Shown here piece after piece: positions 29,201-36,282 of a stretch of DNA of 45,140 nt; position 1 is the first letter of the stretch, and every line of letters starts with the position of its first letter. Below the pieces are notes generated by a model. That model saw nothing but the letters and a program-made list of their open reading frames with translations. It was not told the DNA's origin and ran no database searches. Made by a program: the position numbers and the translations under genes. The stretch spans positions 1-45,140 of the forward strand of contig CAINOE010000104.1 of assembly GCA_903851415.1 (NCBI GenBank). Direction: 5' to 3'. This DNA comes from an uncultured Rhodopila sp. Its GTDB lineage: Bacteria; Pseudomonadota; Alphaproteobacteria; Acetobacterales; Acetobacteraceae.

Positions 29201-29462
29201 TAGGAGACCTCCGGCGCTGCCGCCACACCATTTTCCCGGCCGGACACCCATTTGTCTCAGCGCCGGTTTATTCCGGAGGAAATCTTCAACCCACGGATTG
29301 CTCAAAACATTGTTATCCCGTCAGGAGAATTCTGACGACCTAGGAATATAAAGGCGAAATACCGACGTTAAATGCATCGATTTAGATTGGCACAGGCGCC
29401 ATATAAATGGCATACCAGAACGGGCGTCTCAATTAGGGTCGCCGCCATGGGAATTGTCGCAA

Positions 29463-30560
29463 ATGAGAGATTCGACGCGCGCTCTGTTTCCCCGAAAGAC
29501 CTTTGCCACCGAGCTGGATAGCGCGGATCTGGATCATGACGACGGTGCCGCCGATGCGGCCGCGAGCCGGACGAACGACCGGCGGCACAAGCGCCTGCCG
29601 CAAACCAAACGCCACGCGACGAGGGCTGCCAGGCCAGGAATGCTGCTGGCCGAGCGGACCCGCGAGCTGCTGATCGCACAGGGGACCCTGCGGATCGAGG
29701 CTGAGGCGCGCGTGCGTCTTGAGGTGTTGCTCGGCCAGGCAGGGAAGGTGCCGTCGGTCGCCTACCATGCCAGCGGTCTCGCGCACGATCTGAACAATCT
29801 GCTCGGTGTCATCATGTGCAGCCTGGAGGCGATGGAACGCCGGATCGATGCCGGCGGCGTGGACGGGATGGCGCGATACCTGTCCAATGCCGTTACCGCG
29901 ACCGAGCGTGCGGCTTCGCTCAGCCGCCGGTTGCTCGATTTCGCGCGACCCCGGCCGCCCGGCGCCAGGCCGACCGATCCGCAGAGCCAGATCCGCGGCT
30001 TGGACGATTTGTTGCGCAGCGTAGCCGGCACGAAGATCGACTTCGTGCTTGAGACGGACGGCGCGAGCTGGCCGATCATGTGCGACCCCGATGAGTTTGA
30101 TAATGCCCTGCTGAACCTGGTCATCAACGCGCGTGACGCCATGCCGCTGGGCGGTAAGCTGATCTTGCGGATCGCAAACCTCCGACTCGATGAAGCAGCC
30201 GTCCGGGCGATTGGCGGCGGCGCCGGTGCGGGGGATTTCGTTGCGATATCTGTGACCGACACCGGCGTTGGCATCGCGCCGGAGGTCATTTCACAAATAT
30301 TTGAACCATTCTTCACGACGAAGGGCGGCCAGGGCACGGGCCTGGGATTGGCTATGGTCGACAGTTTTGCCAGGCAGACCTCCGGACGCGTGCAAATCGA
30401 CTCGGAACCAGGCCAAGGCTCGACATTCCGGCTGTATCTGCCCCGCTGCAACGCCTGTGGCGCCTGCACTTGCGGCAATGGCGCATTGCCGCCGGCGGCC
30501 GTGCCTCGCCCGGGATTCGGGCTGGCTGCGGCGTCCCCGGCTGTGGCGATATCGGAATAG
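29463..30560 (+). CDS. Soluble histidine kinase without sensor domain
   Basis: A 365-residue kinase. Residues 1-100 are charged and helical with no recognisable sensor. The H box SGLAHDLNNLLGVI (about residue 105), N box NALLNLVINARDAM, G1 DTGVGI, F box IFEPFFTTKGG and G2 GTGLGLAMV are all present, so catalysis looks possible. The C-terminus after LYLPRC is Ala/Pro-rich with a CGACTCG cysteine cluster (Cys-x-x-Cys-x-Cys). The ATG at 29463 follows GGGA at a 10-base distance; a TTG at 29454 is also in frame. It is divergent from the phytochrome pseudogene; it may be an orphan or once belonged to that light pathway. No receiver gene follows. Confidence 0.75.
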   Translation: MRDSTRALFPRKTFATELDSADLDHDDGAADAAASRTNDRRHKRLPQTKRHATRAARPGMLLAERTRELLIAQGTLRIEAEARVRLEVLLGQAGKVPSVAYHASGLAHDLNNLLGVIMCSLEAMERRIDAGGVDGMARYLSNAVTATERAASLSRRLLDFARPRPPGARPTDPQSQIRGLDDLLRSVAGTKIDFVLETDGASWPIMCDPDEFDNALLNLVINARDAMPLGGKLILRIANLRLDEAAVRAIGGGAGAGDFVAISVTDTGVGIAPEVISQIFEPFFTTKGGQGTGLGLAMVDSFARQTSGRVQIDSEPGQGSTFRLYLPRCNACGACTCGNGALPPAAVPRPGFGLAAASPAVAISE

Positions 30561-30580
30561 TGTCCGTCAAGTGACGGACA
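30561..30580 (+). terminator. Hairpin after the soluble kinase gene
   Basis: Perfect 9-bp arms (TGTCCGTCA / TGACGGACA) with a 2-base loop begin at the base after the kinase stop. No T-run follows, so it may be a processing or RNA-stabilising hairpin rather than a full terminator. Confidence 0.35.
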
Positions 30581-31375
30581 TGGCCGGGCCTTGTCGGTGA
30601 TACGGACGACCTGTACTGGCTTTGTCAGGAAAATTACCTACATTTAACTCTACTGCCACACAAGATACCGACAAGACTCGGCAACCGACAATGCATAGTA
30701 TCATTGCGGGTCTTGGCGTTCGGGAATGCTACCGGCCAATCAGCCGCCCGCCTGATCGCAACCGGACCCGTTGGTCATTCAACACGGGACAGGACGCGAT
30801 GCCTGAAGGCTCTTCAAACATCATGGCAATCATTCGCGGCGGCGAGCCACACCTCGCGGATCAACTCACTGCCCGAGACGTCCAAATCGGCCACCGCTTG
30901 CGGCGGCAGCGCGTGCTTGCCGGTTTCTCCCGGTTCACGATGGCCAGCCTGCTGGATATCAGCGAAGAGCTAGAGGGACATGGCCGGGCCGTGTCGGTCA
31001 CGGGGCTGACGCTCGCCCGCCTTGTCCGGCAAATCACTGACAGCCAACGCCTCAATCGGAAAAGATATCTGCTGGACACATCAATCACAAAGGTGTATTA
31101 GACTCTCCTCTTTATCGATCGGTCGTGCGACCGGTCAATCGGCCGGTTGCCCGATAGCAGCCGGAAACGTCAACGCTTTTTTTTGAGACGAGGACACGAT
31201 GCCCGAAGGTGCCATGAACATGGGGACTGTTATTCGCGGTAACGGGCAACAGGTCGTGCAACCCATCTCACCCAACGACACGCAGATCGGCCACCGTATC
31301 CGGCGGCAGCGCCTGCTCATCGGTTTGTCCCAGGCCAGAATGGCCGCTGCGCTGGGTATCAGCGAGCAGTTGCTC
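30576..31375 (+). repeat. Diverged tandem duplication, 400-bp unit
   Basis: Unit 1 (30576-30975) and unit 2 (30976-31375) are in direct tandem. Both begin GGACATGGCCGGGCC; similarity continues through TTGTC.GG.AAAT.AC (30624-30637 and 31024-31037), AAGATA (30662, 31062), ACCGG.CAATC.GCCG (30731, 31130) and the two regulator starts ATGCC.GAAGG at 30799 and 31199, all with an offset of 400 or 399 bases. The junction cuts the first regulator gene after codon 59. Divergence is considerable, so the event is old. Confidence 0.8.
30799..31101 (+). pseudogene. Truncated XRE-family regulator (first copy)
   Basis: The first 59 codons match the complete copy at 31199: MPEGSSNIMAIIRGG versus MPEGAMNMGTVIRGN, then VQIGHRLRRQRVLAGFS versus TQIGHRIRRQRLLIGLS and DISEELE versus GISEQLL. 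After residue 59 it reads straight into the duplicated upstream region (GHGRAVSVTGL...), losing recognition helix and C-terminal part of the helix-turn-helix domain. The frame stays open by chance to 31101 (100 residues). AGGA precedes the ATG. Probably not a working DNA-binding protein. Confidence 0.7.
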
Positions 31376-31597
31376 GAAAGCTATGAAGTCGGCTCGACGT
31401 GGATCGATCTGAATAGCCTGATCGAAATCGCTGAAGTTCTGGGCGTTGATATCAACTTCTTCAATCAGGGTTCCTCCGTTCGAGGCGGTTCAGCGTCCGC
31501 AACCCACAGCGGCAGCCATGGCCCCCGAGTTGCGAGCCCCTTGGGGTTGGGCCATCCCATCTTTCCCGGCAAAATGCGAATGCGCTGGCTTGGATGA
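31199..31597 (+). CDS. XRE-family transcriptional regulator
   Basis: A 132-residue regulator with a Cro/CI-type helix-turn-helix at about 30-88: IGHRIRRQRLLIGLSQARMAAALGISEQLLESYEVGSTWIDLNSLIEIAEVLGVDINFF (key phrases LSQARMAAALGIS and LIEIAEVLGV). The N-terminal 28 residues are unusual for the family. The C-terminal tail is Gly/Ser/His-rich (SATHSGSHGPRV). AGGACACG before the ATG matches the site in front of the truncated copy. Its upstream region contains a hairpin CGGTCG-TG-CGACCG (31119-31132) and a run of eight T residues (31177-31184). Targets unknown; autoregulation would be typical. Confidence 0.75.
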   Translation: MPEGAMNMGTVIRGNGQQVVQPISPNDTQIGHRIRRQRLLIGLSQARMAAALGISEQLLESYEVGSTWIDLNSLIEIAEVLGVDINFFNQGSSVRGGSASATHSGSHGPRVASPLGLGHPIFPGKMRMRWLG

Positions 31598-31635
31598 TGC
31601 GGTGGCGCCGCTTTGCGCCATCTAGCTGACCTGCG

Positions 31636-31697
31636 CCCTGGAAGCGATCCGGGCGTACTCCAGGGTCCTCGGTCCGGACCTGCGCCGGACCGAGGAC
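31636..31697. terminator. Two adjacent strong hairpins between convergent genes
   Basis: First hairpin: CCCTGGA / TCCAGGG (31636-31642, 31659-31665). Second: perfect 13-bp arms GTCCTCGGTCCGG / CCGGACCGAGGAC (31665-31677, 31685-31697) with a 7-base loop. They sit between the plus-strand regulator and the minus-strand quinone reductase. No T-run is present, so they may act as bidirectional barriers or RNA 3' end stabilisers. Confidence 0.4.
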
Positions 31698-31893
31698 TCT
31701 CCGTTATCAAGAAGCAGCAGCGAGTGTTTGAAGAACGAGCTGGCCGATAGGGATGATCCCGCGGGCACCAATGCTCGGCATGGCTCTGGCGGAAGCGCGC
31801 ATCCGGCTGATTGAGGCCAAGCTGCCAACTGCCTGCGATGCAACCGCGGTCCGGCGCGCCTCGGCCGATGCCGAGGCGGCGCCCGGCCGGCGA

Positions 31894-32481
31894 TCACCGC
31901 CAGCGGCCCAGACGCGCGCTCAGCCGATCCAGGAATCTCTCCCGCTCCACCGGCGTGCTGGAATCCATGCGTGTCAGGGCCATCCAGTCCACCCGGCAGC
32001 CCCGGGCGCACAGGGGCCGCAGGCCGCGCCCGATCAGGCGCCGATCGGGCCAGCCAACCAGCCAAAGGCGCCAGCGCTGCGAACCATAGGTGGTCACGAC
32101 TCCGATGCGCCGGATATTGGTCAGCAGCGGACGCAGACCGCCTCGGCCGTCGAGGTGAAAGGCGACACCCGGCAGCCAAACCCTGTCGAGCCAGCCCTTG
32201 AGCATTGCAGGCGGCCCGAACCACCACGTTGGATAGACCAGCAGCAGCGCCTCCGCCTTCCGGAGCGCCTCCACATGGTCCTCGATTCCGGCCCGGTTGG
32301 CGGACTCGTCGTGGAAAAGGGCACGCTGGGTCGCGGTCAATGCCGGGGAGAACCCCTCCCGGTAGAGGTCGCGCACCTCCACCGCATGGCCGGCCGCCTT
32401 CAGGGCGCCGGCGGCGGCGTCGCGCAGGGCGGCGGAGAAGCTGTCCGCACACGGATGGCAGTAGATCAGCAGCACATGCAT
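31894..32481 (-). CDS. NAD(P)H quinone reductase-like flavoprotein
   Basis: A 195-residue flavodoxin-fold protein of the NQO/KefF/MdaB group. The N-terminus MHVLLIYCHPCADSFSAAL gives the phosphate-binding loop (HPxxxSF), followed by VEVRDLYREGFSP and the family phrase LLLVYPTWWFGPPAMLKGWLDRV (key: YPTWWFGPPAMLKGW). It should bind FMN or FAD and reduce quinones with NAD(P)H. The ATG at 32481 puts the first strand at residue 1; the open frame upstream has no homology. It is the last of three minus-strand genes (oxygenase, membrane protein, reductase). Confidence 0.8.
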   Translation of the reverse strand: MHVLLIYCHPCADSFSAALRDAAAGALKAAGHAVEVRDLYREGFSPALTATQRALFHDESANRAGIEDHVEALRKAEALLLVYPTWWFGPPAMLKGWLDRVWLPGVAFHLDGRGGLRPLLTNIRRIGVVTTYGSQRWRLWLVGWPDRRLIGRGLRPLCARGCRVDWMALTRMDSSTPVERERFLDRLSARLGRWR

Positions 32482-32557
32482 TGGACGTCCGGCGATTCGC
32501 TGCGCTTGAGGCTGCGCGCCAGCGGCAAAACGACAACCGATCGGAAGCCCGCCCGCG

Positions 32558-32917
32558 TCATTCGGCATCCATCTTCGGGCCACGGTCCGGCGTCCGGCGC
32601 GTGGCCGTCCAAACCCGCCGCACGACTGCCGTCGCAAGCCAGACCAGGACGCGGAATGCGACGATCGCCAGGGTGATCTGGACCCACAGCCCGAAATTGC
32701 CAAGCGTGGTTTCCAGACGGTCTCCCCACGGGTAGGGCAGGAGGTCGCATCCGCGCTCGATCATCGCCGTGGTGCTGCGCTTCCACCAGGTCAGGGTTTG
32801 CGGGAGATAAATCCAGCCATATGCATAGGCTGCGAGAACCGCGCCCGCGGTCCAGACCCGGAAGAATTGGCTGCGCAACCATAGTTTCGTGTTGTTCAGG
32901 TTGGCCAAGTCCGGCAC
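32558..32917 (-). CDS. Small two-helix membrane protein
   Basis: A 119-residue protein with hydrophobic segments at about 20-38 (FRVWTAGAVLAAYAYGWIY) and 74-95 (FGLWVQITLAIVAFRVLVWL, shown in part). The C-terminus is basic (RRVWTATRRTPDRG). No family recognised. It starts 17 bases after the 2OG-oxygenase stop and ends 76 bases before the reductase start, so the three genes are probably co-transcribed. Confidence 0.55.
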   Translation of the reverse strand: MPDLANLNNTKLWLRSQFFRVWTAGAVLAAYAYGWIYLPQTLTWWKRSTTAMIERGCDLLPYPWGDRLETTLGNFGLWVQITLAIVAFRVLVWLATAVVRRVWTATRRTPDRGPKMDAE

Positions 32918-32934
32918 TCCACGCTGTCCGCGGT

Positions 32935-35214
32935 TCAGTCCGCCGAAACCAGGCTAGCCTCGTCCCGCAAATCCTGTTGGCGCTGCGTCACCCTTCGCTC
33001 ATGTGTTGCCTGATTCTTGGTGCATATCAGGCTGTAGGGCCGACCTTTCTTTTCGGTAATGGTATCGAGATCGCACGCGGCGGTTCGTATGGTCTCGGCG
33101 ACATGGCCGCGATCCGCCTCCACGGCGCGATACGTCCAGGTCTGTTGCGTCGCATCGGCCAGGAAGCGGCTGAGTTCGCCGCAGCGCGCGCACCGGCACC
33201 CGACAGTGCTCGCCCGCTTCCAGTCCGGCGGGGGCGCCAGAGGCAAGGCGATGCGGGCGCGCACATGCGCCAGGCACGCCGCCCGCAGACGCGCCACCGC
33301 AGGCAGATTCGCGGCGGCACCAAGTTTATAGGCCGCCGCCGGCACCAGCACCGTGTCGAAATCGTACAGCTTCGGATCGTCCAGCATCGCCGCCACGGCC
33401 TGGTCCGCCAGCGCCGCATCGATCGCGCTCAGCGCGGTCAGCATGTCGGCCACGAACGCGGGATCGACTTTGTCGCCTCGCCAGGACCATTCGCGCAGTT
33501 TCGCCGCCGCCGCGCCGCGCGGCATGGCGCCCAGCAACGAAGCCGCCGCCTTCGCCAACGCGGTGTTTTCTTTTGGCGACAACGCCGCGCGCGCCAGCAG
33601 ATCGGCGCAGGCGGCGAATCGCTGCCCGGCATTGGCTGCGACGATCATCGCAACCAGCTCCGCCGCGCGGTCCGGGGCAAAAAGCTCCAGGGCCGCAATA
33701 ACCGCCGGATTGTCGCGCCTGGCATAGCCTTTGCCCGCCCCGGCCACCCGGCAGAGGAACCCGCTGATACCGTCCGTATCGCCAAGCCTGGTCAGTGCGG
33801 TCAGCAGCCCCGTCGTGTGGCTGTCTTCATTGACCAGGGTTCCGCTATGGTCCGGCCAGTCATCGCCCATGCGTTCGGCAAGCTCATGCGCCTCCCGCCA
33901 TAGCGGCGACGCGCGGTCCGCCCCGGAGGCCGCCCACCGTTCCGCCAGATCGAGCAGATGCGGCACCGTCACGCCAAGCCCGGCCTGCGTCAAAACCGCC
34001 AGGGCCCGGTCGTTCGGCCAGACGACCAGAGCCGCGCGCCGGTAGCGACGCTCAAACGAAACCCCGGCATTGCCGCTGGCTTCTTCAAAATGCAGCTCGT
34101 CGGGCTCCAGTTCGTGGAATGGATCGGGCGGCGACAGTTCATCCTCGGTGACCGGGATTTCGCCCCAGGGAACCGGGTTGCCGTCCGGGGCACGCCAATC
34201 CGAAAGAGCGATGTTCCAGTCGTCGATCTCGCCCACTTCGAAATCGTCGTCATCGTCGTCGTCGCGCGACCAACTCCGGCGGCGGCCGTAATCGTCGCCA
34301 TACCCGGCCGAACCGAATTCCTCCAACGTCACCAGAGCCAGATGCACGGCGCAATCGGCCTGCTTCGCCGCCGCCGCCAGCACACCGGCCGCGGCGGCAT
34401 CGGCGCCTTTCAGCACGGAGAAATCCAGTTCGGGCGCGGTGTAGGCGTGCTCCAGCGGGTAGACCAGCTTTTCCGGCACGGCTTCGTCACCATCCATCGC
34501 GGCTCGCCAGCCGCGCAGCAGGGCGGCAACCTTGTCCTGCTCGCTGGCGTAGCTCGGCGGCTGCGGTGCGCCGCCCGTGCCGCGGCGGATCAGGTTGTAG
34601 ATCAGCGACAGGCGGCATCCGGCCGTCACCGGCAGCACTTCGTGCAGGCAATCGGCGTAGAAGGCGGCGAACGCCGCTTCGGCCGGGTCTTCGGTGCGCA
34701 GATCGAGCTGGACGGAACGGTCCTTGTGCCGAACCACCAGCTCGCCGCCGGTGCAGAACGAAGGCAGCACGACGACCAGCGTGGCGAACATGCCCGGGGC
34801 CTTCTCAGTGTCCCGGTGACTGACAAAGAAGCTGCCCTTGTCATAGATCAGCAGCTTGTAGAATTCGGCCTCGATCGGGTCGCTGACTCCCAGCCCCTCA
34901 GCGGCCAGCTCCAGCATCGCCGCCAGCGTCTGCGGCCAGTGCCTGCCTTCGATGCGCACCCGTGGCGGGCCGATTTGCCAGGTGTTGCGGACGGAAGTGT
35001 CGATGATGGTGTCGGGGCCGCGGCCGTACGGCGCACGCTCCGCCACCGCAACCAGTTGCTCCGCCTGCACCGGCAGCAAGGGCAGGGCGATCGGACCGAC
35101 TCCGTCCACCGTCAGCGAAGGAGCCAGCAGCCTTGCGATGCCCCGGGTATAGAAATCCCCCGGGCGGAGCGCCTGGCCCAAAAGATCGGCGAGTTCGGTT
35201 ACGAAAGACGACAT
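32935..35214 (-). CDS. 2-oxoglutarate/Fe(II)-dependent oxygenase-like protein with long C-terminal extension
   Basis: A 759-residue protein. The N-terminal third (about 1-215) has the prolyl-hydroxylase-like double-stranded beta-helix pattern: YDKGSFFVSHRDTEK gives His133-x-Asp135, GGELVVRHKD follows, and CLHEVLPVTAGCRLSLIYNL gives His191 and Arg201 for 2-oxoglutarate. The rest has no recognised fold: an acidic run of seven Asp (318-324), an acidic middle, then an Ala-rich helical part that resembles a solenoid (about 420-700), ending with a CRCARCGELSRFL cysteine motif (possible metal ligand). Several ATGs lie near the start; the one at 35214 has GGCGGA upstream. It heads a minus-strand gene trio and is divergent from msrB. 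Substrate unknown; protein hydroxylation is a reasonable guess. Confidence 0.72.
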   Translation of the reverse strand: MSSFVTELADLLGQALRPGDFYTRGIARLLAPSLTVDGVGPIALPLLPVQAEQLVAVAERAPYGRGPDTIIDTSVRNTWQIGPPRVRIEGRHWPQTLAAMLELAAEGLGVSDPIEAEFYKLLIYDKGSFFVSHRDTEKAPGMFATLVVVLPSFCTGGELVVRHKDRSVQLDLRTEDPAEAAFAAFYADCLHEVLPVTAGCRLSLIYNLIRRGTGGAPQPPSYASEQDKVAALLRGWRAAMDGDEAVPEKLVYPLEHAYTAPELDFSVLKGADAAAAGVLAAAAKQADCAVHLALVTLEEFGSAGYGDDYGRRRSWSRDDDDDDDFEVGEIDDWNIALSDWRAPDGNPVPWGEIPVTEDELSPPDPFHELEPDELHFEEASGNAGVSFERRYRRAALVVWPNDRALAVLTQAGLGVTVPHLLDLAERWAASGADRASPLWREAHELAERMGDDWPDHSGTLVNEDSHTTGLLTALTRLGDTDGISGFLCRVAGAGKGYARRDNPAVIAALELFAPDRAAELVAMIVAANAGQRFAACADLLARAALSPKENTALAKAAASLLGAMPRGAAAAKLREWSWRGDKVDPAFVADMLTALSAIDAALADQAVAAMLDDPKLYDFDTVLVPAAAYKLGAAANLPAVARLRAACLAHVRARIALPLAPPPDWKRASTVGCRCARCGELSRFLADATQQTWTYRAVEADRGHVAETIRTAACDLDTITEKKGRPYSLICTKNQATHERRVTQRQQDLRDEASLVSAD

Positions 35215-35303
35215 CGTTCCGCCCATTGTCATGTGGCCGGAGCTTGGCATACGGCGCCGAGTCGCGTACCACAACCGGACCAGACTGCAACAGGATCCAA
35301 GCC

Positions 35304-35705
35304 ATGCCGGATAAGACCTATCCCGTGACGCGCAGCGATGCCGAATGGCGCCGCATACTGACGCCGGATCAGTACCACGTGATGCGCGCCCATGGCACGG
35401 AGGCGCCCGGAAGTTGCGCCCTTCTGCTGGAAAAGCGTCCCGGCCGCTTCACCTGCGCCGGCTGCGACCAGCCGCTGTTCGAGTCGAAGCTGAAGTTCGA
35501 AAGCGGCACCGGCTGGCCGAGCTTCAACGATCCTGTGAAAGGCGCAGTCGAGACATCGGTCGACAGCAGTCATGGCATGATCCGCACCGAGGTGCATTGC
35601 GCCACCTGCGGCAGCCATCTCGGCCACGTCTTCGAAGACGGCCCGCCCCCGACGCATCTGCGCTACTGCATCAACGGCGTGGCGATGAATTTCGTGCCGG
35701 AGTGA
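35304..35705 (+). CDS. msrB: Peptide-methionine (R)-S-oxide reductase MsrB
   Basis: A 133-residue enzyme that reduces methionine-R-sulfoxide in proteins. Zinc ligands are Cys51, Cys54 (CAGC) and Cys99, Cys102 (CATCGSHLGHVF); the signature SGTGWPSF is at 67-74; catalytic Cys122 lies in RYCINGVAMNF. The length is standard. The ATG at 35304 follows AGGA at ten bases; the open frame upstream has no homology. It is divergent from the 2OG-oxygenase gene, with under 90 bases between the two starts, so they may share a control region. Confidence 0.93.
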   Translation: MPDKTYPVTRSDAEWRRILTPDQYHVMRAHGTEAPGSCALLLEKRPGRFTCAGCDQPLFESKLKFESGTGWPSFNDPVKGAVETSVDSSHGMIRTEVHCATCGSHLGHVFEDGPPPTHLRYCINGVAMNFVPE

Positions 35706-36282
35706 TTGCGCAGCGTCTTGCGCAGCCAGGCGTGCCGCGATCACGCGATGGTGGACGCCTGAGAACCGGGACGGCGGGACGACGCAGGCCGCTCTGCCAG
35801 CCATGTCAGCGGCCACCTGCCTGGCGCTTGCGGGTCTTCGCTGCCGCCGGACACGCCATTGCGGTATCGGCGGCGGTTGCATTTTTTTACCTACTTAACC
35901 GCGTTTTTGGGAGGCTTATTGCATTCGTCGATGTGCCCGGTTTGTCGCTTCTGCCTATTGGTGCAGGAGGACCTGTCGCCTCGCCTCACGGTTATATTCC
36001 TCGCCAGAACACCATCGCTATTGCCCGACCCTGCATTGTCTCAGCCTTTGGTAGTGGTTTTCACTGAAGATTTTTTTTGGAGGCATTGATCCAATGTTAG
36101 ACTAACATCGTTATAATAATATCTACTGTCTATTTTGCGAAACGTGGCGTCTATTTTGGGTATTTTTGGCGGTTAACATTTGAAAATACCTGCCACGACA
36201 AATATTCGTGTCGACACTCATTGCAAATATTGCTAAATCGTTCTACAGGAAATCAAAGGCAACACTCGCGGGGACAACGCAC
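35706..36282. other. AT-rich region upstream of the repeat protein gene
   Basis: 577 bases without a clear gene. From about 35880, and strongly at 36060-36200, base composition falls well below the window average, with T-runs and the sequence TTATAATAATATC (36111-36123), a plausible -10 region. A GTG at 36208 opens the long frame 25 codons earlier than the ATG used here, but has no ribosome site. Confidence 0.5.
36094..36108. promoter_or_regulatory. Possible operator palindrome
   Basis: ATGTTAG-A-CTAACAT is a perfect 7-bp inverted repeat around one base. It lies directly upstream of the AT-rich TATAAT (36112-36117), a usual place for a regulator-binding site controlling the long repeat-protein gene. 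Confidence 0.35.

Noticed and set aside
36208..36282. GTG start 25 codons upstream for the large repeat protein
   Set aside because: No ribosome site precedes it and the extra residues do not form a signal peptide; the ATG at 36283 has GGGGA at a good distance.
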